A stretch of 64,000 bases of DNA, from positions 2,976,001 through 3,040,000 of the forward strand of contig NZ_CP018835.1 of NCBI RefSeq assembly GCF_002196515.1, given 5' to 3'. Position 1 is the stretch's first letter, and every line of letters begins with the position of its first letter. The notes beneath the pieces were generated by a model, which had not been told where the DNA came from, ran no database searches, and saw only the letters and a list, made by a program, of their open reading frames with translations. The translations under genes and the position numbers were made by a program. Of this stretch, positions 50,996 to 60,609 are shown in pieces. This stretch comes from Vibrio gazogenes (GTDB taxonomy: Bacteria; Pseudomonadota; Gammaproteobacteria; Enterobacterales; Vibrionaceae).

Positions 50996-51576
50996 TACAG
51001 TTTAACCAGTCCAGTAAAGCCCATGAAAGCAAGCGACATCAATCCTGCGGTAATCATAGCGATGGATGCCCCTTTGAATGGCGTTGGGACATCAGAGACA
51101 TTGATTCGCTCACGCATTGATGCAAACAGGATCAAGACCAGAGAGAAGCCGACCGCCGCGCCGAATCCATAAATGACCGACTCGATAAAGTTGTGATTTT
51201 CGTTGATGTTGAGTAAGGCAACGCCTAATACTGCGCAGTTGGTCGTAATTAAAGGTAAAAAGATACCTAACAGACGGTAAAGTGTCGGGCTAGTTTTATG
51301 CACAACTAACTCTGTAAACTGAACGACCACCGCTATCACCAGAATGAAACTCATCGTGCGTAGGTAGTCGATTCCCAATGGTGTAAGAATATAATTTTCG
51401 ACTAAGTAGGAACAAACCGACGCCAGAGTCAGCACAAAGGTTGTTGCCAAACCCATGCCGATTGCTGTTTCCAGTTTTTTTGACACACCCATAAACGGGC
51501 ATAAGCCCAAAAATTTAACCAGTACGAAGTTATTTACCAGTACAGTGCCGATGAGCAACAAAAGGTATTCGGTCAT
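50995..51576 (-). CDS. rsxA: Ion-translocating oxidoreductase subunit RsxA/RnfA
   Basis: First gene of rsxABCDGE. The Rnf complex couples electron flow between ferredoxin and NAD to sodium or proton transport; in E. coli it also keeps SoxR reduced. 193 aa, six membrane segments. Paired cysteine motifs [14 protein letters not shown] and [12 protein letters not shown] mirror those of RsxE. Its promoter should lie in the 355-base gap upstream, before budC. Confidence 0.96.
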   Translation of the reverse strand: MTEYLLLLIGTVLVNNFVLVKFLGLCPFMGVSKKLETAIGMGLATTFVLTLASVCSYLVENYILTPLGIDYLRTMSFILVIAVVVQFTELVVHKTSPTLYRLLGIFLPLITTNCAVLGVALLNINENHNFIESVIYGFGAAVGFSLVLILFASMRERINVSDVPTPFKGASIAMITAGLMSLAFMGFTGLVKL

Positions 51577-51931
51577 AATTTGCCGCTTGTGATTTTAATG
51601 ATCTTCTTATTATCCAGTTTTATATGCGGAATAACAACCAAGGAAGTCTATGGTTTTTTAGGATGTAGAGTCTTTTTGTCACTGAGTCATATGCTCAATT
51701 GCAGGTTTGGTTGTCGGATCCGGCGTTCACGAGGGACTGCATGACAGGGATAGATTCAAGCGAAGCATGGGGCTGGCCGTGGGGATATGGTGACAATATT
51801 TGGTTTCATTGAACCCAAATACAGGGGATGAAGCACAGCGTAATGTCGTGCTAATCCCCCCGACTTTGAAGCATTGGTATACGACAATTCAGAGAGGCAC
51901 AATCTCTTTGACTGAACTGTCGGTTTTATGG
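51577..51931. other. Non-coding gap between rsxA and budC
   Basis: 355 bases; both flanking genes are on the minus strand. It holds the rsx promoter region and the end of the acetoin operon. A weak hairpin AGAGA / TCTCT on the minus strand near 51892-51908 could terminate budC but has no T-run. No further gene is visible. Confidence 0.5.
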
Positions 51932-52690
51932 TTATACGATTTTAGGCTGACCGTCAGATGCAGTCGCCCCACCGTCTACTGGTAGGTTCACGCCGTTAAT
52001 GAACGAGGCGTCATCGCTTGCGAGGAAAGTGACCACTGATGCAATTTCTTCCGGTTCGGCCGCTCGGCCCAACGCAATTCGTTCATTGAATTTATCGCGA
52101 ATGTCCTGCGCCCAGCCGTTGGTCATGTTGGTTTTCACCAGACTCGGGCAGACGGCATTGATACGAACCCCATCGGCACCGTGATCCAGTGCCATCGCAC
52201 GAGTCAGGTTCACGACTGCCCCTTTACTGGCACAATAGAATGCCGCACCCCAGTCACCGCCTATGCCGGAAACAGAGGCGGTATTAATCATGCAGCCTTT
52301 AGTTTTCAGCAATTCAGGTAAGGCAAATTTAGCGCAATAGACAACACCGTCAATATTGACTGAAGATATTTTCTTCCAGTCATCGATACTGCCTTCAATA
52401 ACCGAGCCCGGAACATGTACACCAGCATTGTTCACCAGAATATCGAGTTTTCCGAAACGGGCGACGACAGTGGCAATCAGCGCTTCCACTTTGTCTGGGT
52501 TAGAAACATCGATGGTGTGAGCGGAGACACGTTGTTTATCAAAATCTTCAATGGCTTTAGCAAGCTGTTCTTCATTCCAGTCCGCCAGAGCAATGTTAAC
52601 CCCTTCTGCGTAGAGGCGTTTTGCGATAGCCAGACCAATACCATTGGCGGCTCCAGTGACTAGGGCTACTTTATTGTTTAGGCCTCTCAT
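51932..52690 (-). CDS. budC: Acetoin(diacetyl) reductase / butanediol dehydrogenase, SDR
   Basis: Reduces diacetyl to acetoin and acetoin to 2,3-butanediol with NADH. 252 aa. Cofactor motif TGAANGIGLAIA, NNAGV, catalytic Ser in NTASVSGIGG and YCASK for Tyr and Lys. General SDR sequence alone would not give the substrate; the call rests on the coupled acetolactate synthase and decarboxylase genes. Overlaps alsS by 4 bases. Confidence 0.85.
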   Translation of the reverse strand: MRGLNNKVALVTGAANGIGLAIAKRLYAEGVNIALADWNEEQLAKAIEDFDKQRVSAHTIDVSNPDKVEALIATVVARFGKLDILVNNAGVHVPGSVIEGSIDDWKKISSVNIDGVVYCAKFALPELLKTKGCMINTASVSGIGGDWGAAFYCASKGAVVNLTRAMALDHGADGVRINAVCPSLVKTNMTNGWAQDIRDKFNERIALGRAAEPEEIASVVTFLASDDASFINGVNLPVDGGATASDGQPKIV

Positions 52691-54396
52691 GCAATTTCTC
52701 CTTCCAAATGATGAGTCGTAAAAACGGGATCTTGGTTCTTCTCTGTGCGTGGCATCATCAGTTTATAGTTATCGCTGTAATCGACAGGGATGGCTAAGAC
52801 CGATGGGCCTTCAACGTCCATCGCTTGTTTCAGCGTGGTCACCAGTTCATGTGGATTGGTCACCGCGAATCCTTTGGCACCGAATGATTCGGCATACGCT
52901 TTGAAATCGACCGGGCCGAATTTCACGCCAGAGAAGCGCTGGTATTTTTTCAGTTCCTGCATCTCAACCATATTGTAGGCGTTATCGACCCAAATAATAT
53001 GAAGTATGTTGCATTTCATCCTAACAGCGGTTTCCAGTTCCATACTTGATTGCATGAAGCCGCCATCTCCTGAAACGGAAACCACTTTACTGCCGGGGTT
53101 GAGCAAACTGGCGCCAATCGCCCATGGCAGTGCGACGCCCATGGTTTGTTGTCCGTTGGAGACCAGCATCTGACGCGCGCGGAAACAACTCAAGTATCGG
53201 GCAATCCAGATGTGGAAACTGCCCATGTCGAGACAGAGAGTCGTATCGGGGGCGATGATTGATTGCATCGCTTTGATCAGTGTTAGTGGATGAAACCCTT
53301 GCTGGTGGTATACATTGGGATAAGCTTTGATGATCTGGCGTTGCTGAGCGACATCTTCCAATACTGACAGCGCCATCGGAGAGAGGCGAGCATAGTCAGA
53401 GATACGATTCGCCATCTGATCCAATGACTGGGCGATGTTGCCGACGATTTCCACGCATGGTTGGTAGTTGAGCTGATACTCGGCCGGTTCAATATCAAGA
53501 TGGATCACCGGGCAGCGTTTACTGTTCCATAACTCGGGGTCATATTCTATCGGGCTAAAGCCGATGGTCAGGATGAGATCCGCATCGCGTAGCAAAACGT
53601 CACCGGGCTGATTGTTGAACAAACCAACGCGACCGGCAAAGTGATGGTAGTAATTGATATCAACGGTGCCCGCAGCCTGATAGGTTCCGACAACCGGTAA
53701 ATACGTTTTTTGCAGAAAACGTGCAATGGAAGCTGCGTTTTCTCTGCGGCTGGCGTGCAGGCCGAGCAAGACGACACAGCGTTTGGCTTTATCGATTCGA
53801 TGAGCCGCTTCTTCAATCGCAGTTATATCAGCACAACCAGGTTGAACGCACGCAGAAGGAATAATTATATCGGTCTGCGTCTGTTCGGACAAAATATCCT
53901 GAGGCAGACTGAGGAAACAAGCGCCGGGGCGGCCTGATTCAGCAATGCGGAATGCATTTGCGACAATTTCACTGGCAGCGTCTACATGTTGAACTTCTGC
54001 ACTGAACTTCGTAATTGACCGGAAAATACTGACCGTATCCATGCTTTGGTGGGTTTGTTTCTGTTGGTCAGCGCGCTTGACTGCGCCACCAATGGCAATC
54101 AGTGGATCGCCTTCTGAATTTGCGGTGGCAACACCGGAGACTAAATTGCCGCAGCCGGGACCGGAGGTCACCATTGTTACACCGGCTTTACCGGTGAGTC
54201 GGCCGACGACACCCGCCATAAAGGCGCCGTTGGCTTCGTGGCGGACCGGAACCATCTGAATGTTGGTATCTTCAATTGCATCAAACAGCCGATCGATTTT
54301 TGCACCGGGAATCCCGAAAATATACTTGATACCGAGGGACTCCAGTTGTTGAGCAATCAACTGAGCGCCATTTCTGGTTGAAGGTTTAGTTTGCAT
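52687..54396 (-). CDS. alsS: Catabolic acetolactate synthase
   Basis: Condenses two pyruvate to 2-acetolactate in the overflow pathway to acetoin. 569 aa TPP enzyme without a small subunit gene, which marks the catabolic form. Visible: the active-site Glu in PVRHEANGAFMAGVVGR, MVTSGPGCGNLVSG, the ADQQKQTHQSMD segment typical of AlsS/BudB, and the TPP-magnesium motif VSGDGGFMQSS to NAYNMVEMQE. Middle gene of budA-alsS-budC. Confidence 0.95.
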   Translation of the reverse strand: MQTKPSTRNGAQLIAQQLESLGIKYIFGIPGAKIDRLFDAIEDTNIQMVPVRHEANGAFMAGVVGRLTGKAGVTMVTSGPGCGNLVSGVATANSEGDPLIAIGGAVKRADQQKQTHQSMDTVSIFRSITKFSAEVQHVDAASEIVANAFRIAESGRPGACFLSLPQDILSEQTQTDIIIPSACVQPGCADITAIEEAAHRIDKAKRCVVLLGLHASRRENAASIARFLQKTYLPVVGTYQAAGTVDINYYHHFAGRVGLFNNQPGDVLLRDADLILTIGFSPIEYDPELWNSKRCPVIHLDIEPAEYQLNYQPCVEIVGNIAQSLDQMANRISDYARLSPMALSVLEDVAQQRQIIKAYPNVYHQQGFHPLTLIKAMQSIIAPDTTLCLDMGSFHIWIARYLSCFRARQMLVSNGQQTMGVALPWAIGASLLNPGSKVVSVSGDGGFMQSSMELETAVRMKCNILHIIWVDNAYNMVEMQELKKYQRFSGVKFGPVDFKAYAESFGAKGFAVTNPHELVTTLKQAMDVEGPSVLAIPVDYSDNYKLMMPRTEKNQDPVFTTHHLEGEIA

Positions 54397-54427
54397 TTTT
54401 TAATCCTTATTATTTTGCCTGACGTTG

Positions 54428-55213
54428 TTATTTTTCCGCCTTATCGATGGCGGTACGAATATCTTCCGGAGCCAGATTGGCTTTGAGAAACTCTGTAGAA
54501 GCCGGCGTGTCGATCACCAATCGCGACACTTTGCCGATCTGGAGGAATCCGGATGAAATACTGTAATCTTGAATGTGGCCACCGCCTTGATGATCATCGG
54601 TTATGAAATGTTCGTGGTAGCCGGGAACATTGATACCCGTGGTGTATTTGGGACTGCGAAATCCGGCGATAACGCCTTTTCTTTGTGCGAAACGAAATGT
54701 GGGTTGTTCTTTGACGACCTCAAGCATGGGTCGGTAGGGGCGGTTTTGTTTTGGCACGGTGCGGGTGCGGACAAAGTCGAAGGTGCCATCAATGCGTATT
54801 GCACAGAACACATTGTCACTTGGGATCATGTCATCGATTAGTTGATGAACAGCTTCGCGGGACATCCGTGATGTCAGTGGTAATTCGATACTTGCTTTGA
54901 AAAAAGTCATCACGGCAAAAGGGGTTCTTTGTGCCATGTCTGCTGGATTGGCTGAACCATCAGATTTGAGCTGAAAAACATTCTTATCAAAAGCAATGAG
55001 CTCGCCATCCAGTTGGTTGAATGTTCCTAAACCAAAATCGCCGTGTTCCAGTAACTGTTCTACGGTCGTTGAGCCTTCGTAAACGCCGGCAATCAACGCG
55101 CTCATCAACGACGTCTGAAAAATTTCACCATCATTGGTTACGTGATGATATTCAGCAAATTCTTTCGCTATATCGAGCGAACAGTCACACTGAGGGTTAT
55201 AGAATCTGCGCAT
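54428..55213 (-). CDS. budA: Alpha-acetolactate decarboxylase
   Basis: Converts 2-acetolactate to acetoin and CO2. 261 aa from the ATG at 55213 (GGA seven bases upstream); a TTG eight codons earlier is in frame but poorer. The zinc ligands are in [16 protein letters not shown], and [17 protein letters not shown] and [15 protein letters not shown] are family hallmarks. First gene of the operon, divergent from alsR with a 97-base shared promoter region. Confidence 0.95.
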   Translation of the reverse strand: MRRFYNPQCDCSLDIAKEFAEYHHVTNDGEIFQTSLMSALIAGVYEGSTTVEQLLEHGDFGLGTFNQLDGELIAFDKNVFQLKSDGSANPADMAQRTPFAVMTFFKASIELPLTSRMSREAVHQLIDDMIPSDNVFCAIRIDGTFDFVRTRTVPKQNRPYRPMLEVVKEQPTFRFAQRKGVIAGFRSPKYTTGINVPGYHEHFITDDHQGGGHIQDYSISSGFLQIGKVSRLVIDTPASTEFLKANLAPEDIRTAIDKAEK

Positions 55214-55310
55214 GAGTTTATCCAGTTGTGCAATCAAGTGTATATTTAGATTGACTTCTTTACAGTACTAAATCCAATATAAAAAAGATTTATTTTGATA
55301 TGGAAAAAAT

Positions 55311-56192
55311 ATGGAATTCCGTTACCTGAAGTATTTCGTCGCTGTTGCTCAGACGCGCCATTTTACAAGAGCTGCTGAACAACTAGGGATTGCACAGCCA
55401 CCATTGAGTCAGCAGATTAAAAAGCTGGAACATGAGCTAGGTGTAGACTTGTTTAAACGTCTATCCAGAGGGGTAGAGCTGACTAAGGCTGGAGAAGTGT
55501 TTTATACCGATGCGGTGAATTTGCTCACTGATGTGGAGCGGGCAATGGCGAAAGTCAGGCAGATTGCCCGGGGTGAAAATACAGAAGTAAAAATTGGTTT
55601 CGCAACGTCCACTTCAACCAGTATTCAGGTGCTGGAAAAAATGGGTTGTCTTCAGAATGAGGGGCTCAATCTGAAAACCGCCGAGTTGCCGATGTCGGAG
55701 TTGGCCGCACAATTGAAGAATAAACAGTTAGATATTGCGATTATGCGGCTGCCTTGTTATGCCAGTGAGTCTTTTGAGCGCCGGACGTTGTTTGAGGATC
55801 CGTTTGTGGCGGTGATTCCTAAGGGGCATCCGTTAGCGCAGTTTCAGCGTATTCAGATGAAACAGCTCCGAGAGCAGAAAATTTTACTGTTTCCACGTGA
55901 AACCGGCCCCGCTCTGTTTGATGGAATGAATACACTTTTCGCAGATGCCGGTATACGGCTCGAACCACAATTTTCCGCGCCGCAACTGCGCACGACGATT
56001 GCGATGGCGCAGGCCGGGCTGGGGATTGCGATTGTGCCATATTCACTGGCGGAACACTTGGACGATTCCGCGGTCGTCGCGAGTATTGAAGGTATACAGT
56101 TGACCAGCCGGATCGTGGTCGCTTGGGAAGCCTCAAATCTGAATAAACAAGTGCTAAAAGTGGTGGCAAAGATTGGTAAAACAGATGAATGA
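55311..56192 (+). CDS. alsR: LysR-family regulator of the acetoin operon (AlsR type)
   Basis: LysR activator, 293 aa. N-terminal helix-turn-helix MEFRYLKYFVAVAQTRHFTRAAEQL then PPLSQQIKKLEHELG; C-terminal effector domain about 90-290. By analogy with other AlsR-type genes it should activate the divergent budA promoter in response to acetate or acidification. No palindromic T-N11-A site was singled out in the short intergenic region. Confidence 0.88.
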   Translation: MEFRYLKYFVAVAQTRHFTRAAEQLGIAQPPLSQQIKKLEHELGVDLFKRLSRGVELTKAGEVFYTDAVNLLTDVERAMAKVRQIARGENTEVKIGFATSTSTSIQVLEKMGCLQNEGLNLKTAELPMSELAAQLKNKQLDIAIMRLPCYASESFERRTLFEDPFVAVIPKGHPLAQFQRIQMKQLREQKILLFPRETGPALFDGMNTLFADAGIRLEPQFSAPQLRTTIAMAQAGLGIAIVPYSLAEHLDDSAVVASIEGIQLTSRIVVAWEASNLNKQVLKVVAKIGKTDE

Positions 56193-56505
56193 TTGCAGGA
56201 AGCGATAGAGGTCTGGGATGAGTGAACGTTCATTAGGGGCATGATTTTTGGGTTGGGCTCGTATGTGATACGATTAAATGGTTAAAAGGTAAAGAAATTG
56301 CGGGCGATTCATTTTTGCCAAGTTATCAAGCGTAGTTGTGCGTGAATAGTTTTCCAAGTGCTGTTTGAAGGTGCATCTGTAGAGCAAACGTTGTGGCAAG
56401 TGTTACTGATCTTAATCGTGCATAACCCGATGGCTGAAGTTGATGATTTGATGAGGTGTATCATCTCCAATAACGATTAATCATTAATTAGGAACAAGTA
56501 AACGT
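56193..56505. other. Non-coding gap between alsR and the DUF5718-like gene
   Basis: 313 bases with no credible ORF. It presumably contains the promoter of the gene at 56506, whose ribosome-binding site AGGAAC lies about 12 bases before the ATG. Nothing else recognised. Confidence 0.5.
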
Positions 56506-57333
56506 ATGAATAATTTTGAAGATGCGGTGGTCTTAGGCATTGCGGGAAACTTCGCCGGTCACTTACAGCAAGCAGGCGAGGCTAGTGATTTTGCCCTCTA
56601 CGGTGATGTGAACGCCAACAAACCCCAAGCATTGTTTCCCATTTATGTGCCTCGTATTGAACATCCGTATTTGTCTGCTTATCCATTAAGTGCGAACACG
56701 ACCAAATTGCCCAATGACATCCTGAACTTACAAATTGAGCCAGAGCTGGCGCTGATCTGTGATGTTACTTATGAAGATAGTCAAGTCTCGCAGCTAACGC
56801 CTACGCATTTTGGCGCATTTAATGATTGTTCGATACGACGCCCGGACGCGAACAAAATCAGTGAAAAGAAAAACTGGGGCGCAGCATCAAAAGGCTTGGC
56901 GACTCAACTGATTGCGTTGGAGCAACTCACACCGAATAGTGATATCGACAGATTTAGAATCGCGAGTTTTCACAAGAGAGGGGAGCAACTGTTCGCTTAT
57001 GGTGAAGATTGCGCGGTACACGAATACTCCTATTTCTATAATAATCTGTTGGAGTGGATTCGTGACCGGATGAACCATCAAGTAGACCGTGGTCCGATGG
57101 AAAATATTCATGCACTGCTTAAGCAAGCAAACTTTCCTCGTCAGTTAGTGGTAGCAGTGGGAGCAACGCGTTACACCGATTATGGTGAACAACACTTTTT
57201 GGAAAGAGGTGATGAAAGCATTGTTGTTGTGTATGACAGTAGCCTATACCAACCACACGATGTTTTCGGCATGGTACAGAAGGCGCAACTGGGTTCTATT
57301 GGTTTATCTTACGTTTGCCAAAGAGTTGTTTAA
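56506..57333 (+). CDS. Uncharacterised protein, probably DUF5718 family
   Basis: 275-aa soluble protein with no signal or membrane segment. Visible pieces: VVLGIAGNFAGHLQQAGEASDF at the N-terminus, IEPELALICDVTYED and GAFNDCSIRRPDANKISEKKNWG in the middle, and IVVVYDSSLYQ near the end. I associate it with DUF5718, whose folding pattern resembles the fumarylacetoacetate hydrolase group (the IEPELAL and NDCS parts fit that), but no enzyme activity can be assigned. It stands alone, with its own terminator, next to tRNA-Asn and the acetoin cluster. Confidence 0.6.
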   Translation: MNNFEDAVVLGIAGNFAGHLQQAGEASDFALYGDVNANKPQALFPIYVPRIEHPYLSAYPLSANTTKLPNDILNLQIEPELALICDVTYEDSQVSQLTPTHFGAFNDCSIRRPDANKISEKKNWGAASKGLATQLIALEQLTPNSDIDRFRIASFHKRGEQLFAYGEDCAVHEYSYFYNNLLEWIRDRMNHQVDRGPMENIHALLKQANFPRQLVVAVGATRYTDYGEQHFLERGDESIVVVYDSSLYQPHDVFGMVQKAQLGSIGLSYVCQRVV

Positions 57334-57382
57334 TCGTTGTAATTCCAAACGATGAATGTCAATAAACAGTATGATTTTGTTT

Positions 57383-57411
57383 AGGGCTTGCTGAAAGGCA
57401 AGCCCTTTTTT
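57383..57411 (+). terminator. Terminator of the DUF5718-like gene
   Basis: Nine-base stem AGGGCTTGC / GCAAGCCCT with a 6-nt loop and six T residues. Confidence 0.92.
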
Positions 57412-57677
57412 ATATGATGTCAATATTATTAAATTGAAAGCTATTGGTGTTCTTGAACGTAGCCTTTTAGGCGCAGTGTGACCCTCATGGTTGGATACAT
57501 AGGCTAATTCGGTGCTACTCCTGCTGGACTAAACACTTCAGAGATTTGTGTATCTGTTGAAGGTTTTGTGGATCTTGCCATGATTGGTACACCGTAAATT
57601 GGGACATACGGACAATGTCCCTATTTGTGTACCTAAACTTCTAAGCTAGTACGAGTCAGGAAAAGGCGTTTAGATAC
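57412..57677. repeat. Non-coding stretch with a nested palindromic element
   Basis: No ORF. At 57586-57633 GGTACAC pairs with GTGTACC, AAAT with ATTT, and GGGACAT (57601-57607) with ATGTCCC (57615-57621), giving an almost continuous 48-base stem-loop with small bulges. It does not look like a terminator. It could be a remnant of a mobile-element end, a miniature element or a protein-binding site. Confidence 0.5.
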
Positions 57678-57706
57678 AAAAAAAGACGTCCTAGGACGTC
57701 TTTTTT
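57678..57706. terminator. Terminator downstream of tRNA-Asn
   Basis: Perfect palindrome AAAAGACGTC-CTAG-GACGTCTTTT with flanking A and T runs. It ends the tRNA transcript on the minus strand and would also stop any plus-strand transcript. Confidence 0.92.
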
Positions 57707-57714
57707 CTGGAATT

Positions 57715-57790
57715 TGGCTCCCCCTGCGGGACTCGAACCTGCGACATACGGATTAACAGTCCGCCGTTCTACCAACTGAACTAAGGGGGA
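57715..57790 (-). tRNA. tRNA-Asn (anticodon GTT)
   Basis: 76 nt including an encoded CCA. Acceptor arm TCCCCCT / AGGGGGA, D-arm TAGTTCAGTTGGTAGAA, anticodon loop GACTGTTAATC with GTT, T-arm GCAGGTTCGAGTCCCGC. It matches E. coli tRNA-Asn closely except in the acceptor and T stems. Single-gene unit with its own promoter and terminator. Confidence 0.98.
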
Positions 57791-57808
57791 ATGATGAAAA
57801 CGGGATGG

Positions 57809-57837
57809 ATGGTACTTATCCTGACTGAATGTGTCAA
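57809..57837 (-). promoter_or_regulatory. Sigma-70 promoter of tRNA-Asn
   Basis: Minus-strand -35 TTGACA (57832-57837), 17-base spacer, -10 TACCAT (57809-57814), followed by a C-rich discriminator CCATCCCG, typical of stringently controlled stable-RNA promoters. Confidence 0.8.
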
Positions 57838-58366
57838 TGTTTGTGCGTCAAAAAAAGTTCAGAAAACAGCAGAAAAAATACTTTACTTTCTTGTACCCCT
57901 TACGGCTCTAAGGCTTTATTTACTTATCCACTAAATTTGTGGATAAGTGTGTTGATGAAACTTGATTAAATCTGGAAACGCATCTTTATCGAACAAATGA
58001 TGATTTGGATTTTGACTGTTTTTGGTTGTAACTTGTTGTTATTAAATGAATTATTTATTTATTCACAGCATTTATAGATGTAATGAGAATGATAATTAAA
58101 TGAGTGAAATGTTAATTTATGTGCCAGTTTTGGGGAAAAGTAGTGGATTGTTTTTGAGAGAAAAACGTAGGTTTTCGCGCGAGGGTAGGCAATATATCAA
58201 AACATTTTTCAGATAGCTAGATCATTTTAGGACAGTGTGATTTGTTTTGTAAAATAACTTCTTGCTACTTTATTGGGAAGGCAGCGACAATAAGCGATAT
58301 TTCTTTCCACATATCCTGTCGTGGAAGGAGCAGACAATGATTTCATAAGATGATGCAGAGGGAAAG
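57838..58366. other. AT-rich non-coding region ahead of uvrB with paired DnaA boxes
   Basis: About 530 bases without a convincing gene. ACTTATCCAC (57922-57931) and GTGGATAAGT (57939-57948) form a 10-bp inverted repeat; its right arm with the preceding T is the perfect DnaA box TTATCCACA read on the minus strand, the left arm is TTATCCACT. A GAGAATGATAAT string at about 58085-58096 is weakly Fur-box-like. I found no clean LexA box for uvrB. Confidence 0.6.
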
Positions 58367-60397
58367 ATGAGTAAAGCATTTGAACTGGTTTCTGCGTATC
58401 AACCTTCCGGAGATCAGCCGGCAGCGATTCAGCAATTATTAGAGGGGTTGGATGCCGGTCTGGCACACCAGACATTGCTTGGTGTGACGGGGTCGGGAAA
58501 GACATTTACCTTAGCAAATGTCATTGCCCAGGCACAGCGTCCGACTATTGTATTGGCGCCAAACAAAACCTTGGCCGCTCAGTTGTTTGGAGAAATGAAG
58601 GCGTTTTTCCCTAACAATGCGGTTGAGTATTTCGTCTCTTATTATGATTATTACCAGCCGGAAGCTTATGTACCCACTACGGATACATTTATTGAGAAAG
58701 ATGCTTCTGTCAATGCCCATATTGAGCAAATGCGCTTATCTGCTACCAAAGCTTTACTGGAAAGAAAAGATGCCATTATTGTTGCTTCTGTCTCCGCTAT
58801 CTATGGTTTGGGCGATCCCGATTCCTATTTGAAAATGATGCTCCACTTACGTCGGGGAGATGTGGTTGATCAGCGGGCAATGCTCAGACGCTTAGCTGAG
58901 TTGCAGTATTCTCGCAATGAAGTCGGGTTTGAACGGGGGCAATTTCGGGTACGTGGTGAAGTGATCGACATTTTTCCGGCTGAATCTGAAAGTGAAGCGG
59001 TCCGGGTGGAGATGTTTGATGATGAAATTGAACACATCAGCTTGTTTGATCCACTAACCGGTGCTGTGATTCAGAAAGATTTACCGCGTTATACGGTCTA
59101 TCCGAAAACCCATTACGTCACGCCAAGAGAGCGGATTCTTGATGCCATTGAGCAGATCAAAGCGGAGCTGAAAACCCGGCAAGCCTACTTTATTGAGCAT
59201 AATAAATTGCTGGAAGAACAACGGATTTCCCAACGTACGCAATTTGATGTCGAAATGATGAATGAATTGGGGTTTTGCTCTGGGATTGAAAACTACTCCC
59301 GTTATCTGAGTGGTAGAAATGAGGGTGAGCCGCCACCTACATTATTTGATTATTTACCTCACGATGGGATTCTCATTATTGATGAATCGCATGTGACAGT
59401 GCCTCAAATCGGCGCGATGTATAAAGGAGACCGCTCCAGAAAAGAGACCTTGGTTGAATTTGGATTTCGCTTGCCTTCAGCTTTAGATAACCGGCCTTTA
59501 AAATTTGAAGAGTTTGAAGCATTAGCACCCCAGACGATTTTTGTATCGGCTACCCCCAGTGCTTATGAAGTGGATAAATCTGGCGGAGACATTGCGGAAC
59601 AGGTGGTTCGACCCACTGGATTGTTGGATCCGGAGCTGGAAATTCGTCCGGTTACCACTCAGGTTGATGATTTATTATCTGAAATACGGCTTCGCAGTGC
59701 TCAAGATGAGCGGGTGTTGGTGACAACACTAACCAAACGGATGGCGGAAGATTTAACCGAGTATCTGCAGGAACATCATGTCAAAGTGCGTTATTTGCAT
59801 TCTGACATTGATACTGTTGAGCGGGTCGAAATCATTCGCGATCTTCGCTTGGGTGAATTCGATGTGCTGGTGGGAATTAACCTGTTGCGAGAAGGATTGG
59901 ATATGCCGGAAGTCTCTTTGGTTGCCATTCTTGACGCAGACAAAGAAGGATTCTTACGGTCAGAACGTTCTTTGATCCAAACCATCGGACGTGCAGCCCG
60001 AAATCTTCGCGGTAAAGCGATTCTGTATGCTGATCGGGTCACTGGTTCGATGAAACGGGCGATAGATGAAACGAACCGTCGTCGTGAAAAACAACAGCGC
60101 TATAATGAAGAGATGGGGCTTGAGCCTCAAGCATTGCGTAAAGATGTCAAAGATATCCTGGAAATTGGTGATATCACCAAATCCAGACAGAAGCGTAAAG
60201 CTCCGCAGCGGCCATTGTCTCAAGTCGCAGAGCCAGATTCTGAATATGGTTCTCTCACGCCACAACAGCTTGAAAAAGAGATCAGTAAGCTGGAATCACA
60301 AATGTACCAATATGCGCAGAATCTTGAATTTGAACAGGCAGCGCAAAAACGGGATGAAATCGAGAAACTTCGCGAACAATTTATCATCAACAGCTAA
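58367..60397 (+). CDS. uvrB: Excinuclease ABC subunit B
   Basis: DNA damage recognition helicase of nucleotide excision repair. 676 aa. Walker [14 protein letters not shown], the beta-hairpin region [28 protein letters not shown] as the DEAD-type motif II, ATPSAYE, and the helicase motif TIGRAARN; the C-terminal UVR domain ([26 protein letters not shown]) binds UvrC. Good ribosome-binding site GAGGGAAAG. The convergent Qrr1 RNA ends only about 30 bases after its stop. Confidence 0.98.
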   Translation: MSKAFELVSAYQPSGDQPAAIQQLLEGLDAGLAHQTLLGVTGSGKTFTLANVIAQAQRPTIVLAPNKTLAAQLFGEMKAFFPNNAVEYFVSYYDYYQPEAYVPTTDTFIEKDASVNAHIEQMRLSATKALLERKDAIIVASVSAIYGLGDPDSYLKMMLHLRRGDVVDQRAMLRRLAELQYSRNEVGFERGQFRVRGEVIDIFPAESESEAVRVEMFDDEIEHISLFDPLTGAVIQKDLPRYTVYPKTHYVTPRERILDAIEQIKAELKTRQAYFIEHNKLLEEQRISQRTQFDVEMMNELGFCSGIENYSRYLSGRNEGEPPPTLFDYLPHDGILIIDESHVTVPQIGAMYKGDRSRKETLVEFGFRLPSALDNRPLKFEEFEALAPQTIFVSATPSAYEVDKSGGDIAEQVVRPTGLLDPELEIRPVTTQVDDLLSEIRLRSAQDERVLVTTLTKRMAEDLTEYLQEHHVKVRYLHSDIDTVERVEIIRDLRLGEFDVLVGINLLREGLDMPEVSLVAILDADKEGFLRSERSLIQTIGRAARNLRGKAILYADRVTGSMKRAIDETNRRREKQQRYNEEMGLEPQALRKDVKDILEIGDITKSRQKRKAPQRPLSQVAEPDSEYGSLTPQQLEKEISKLESQMYQYAQNLEFEQAAQKRDEIEKLREQFIINS

Positions 60398-60425
60398 ACT
60401 GGATATATCGGTAAAAATTGTAGAT

Positions 60426-60523
60426 AAAAAAATAGCCAATAGAAAGGTATCTATTGGCTGTCAGAATGTGAATAACTTTATTCACTAACAACGTCAGTTG
60501 GCTAGGTGACCCGTGAGGGTCAA
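60426..60523 (-). ncRNA. qrr1: Quorum-regulatory small RNA Qrr1
   Basis: About 98 nt. From the 5' end: stem-loop GACCCTCACGGGTC, then the highly conserved Qrr pairing core CTAGCCAACTGACGTTGTTA (about 60486-60505), a variable part, and a terminator stem AGCCAATAGA / TCTATTGGCT with a seven-T tail (60426-60459). Qrr RNAs act with Hfq to repress the master regulator of the LuxR/HapR type and to activate aphA. Location upstream of and divergent from luxO is that of qrr1 in V. cholerae and V. harveyi. Not part of any ORF. Confidence 0.96.
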
Positions 60524-60532
60524 GATTACTAT

Positions 60533-60550
60533 AAGCATATACTATGCCAA
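60533..60550 (-). promoter_or_regulatory. Sigma-54 promoter of qrr1
   Basis: TTGGCATAGTATATGCTT on the minus strand. GG and GC elements are separated exactly as required for -24/-12, which places the start at 60523, in agreement with the predicted RNA 5' end. Confidence 0.92.
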
Positions 60551-60609
60551 CTATAGACTGTTAAAATGCTTGTTTTGAGAGGTTCTTTCAGGTTTTTTTG
60601 AAGAAATAT

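Noticed and set aside
51800..51985. 61-codon plus-strand ORF in the rsxA-budC gap
   Set aside because: No ribosome-binding site, no family-like sequence, and it runs into the 3' end of budC.
58081..58103. Fur box in the uvrB upstream region
   Set aside because: Two GATAAT-type hexamers only, third half-site missing, and no iron-related gene beside it; another weak match overlaps the yvcK start at about 63396-63413.
57838..58366. LexA box upstream of uvrB
   Set aside because: Nearest string GACTGTTTTTGGTTGTAACT (about 58014) lacks a matching right half-site.
51577..58366. Integrated prophage or transposon
   Set aside because: No integrase, transposase, phage structural gene or direct repeat of the tRNA 3' end was seen in the interval.
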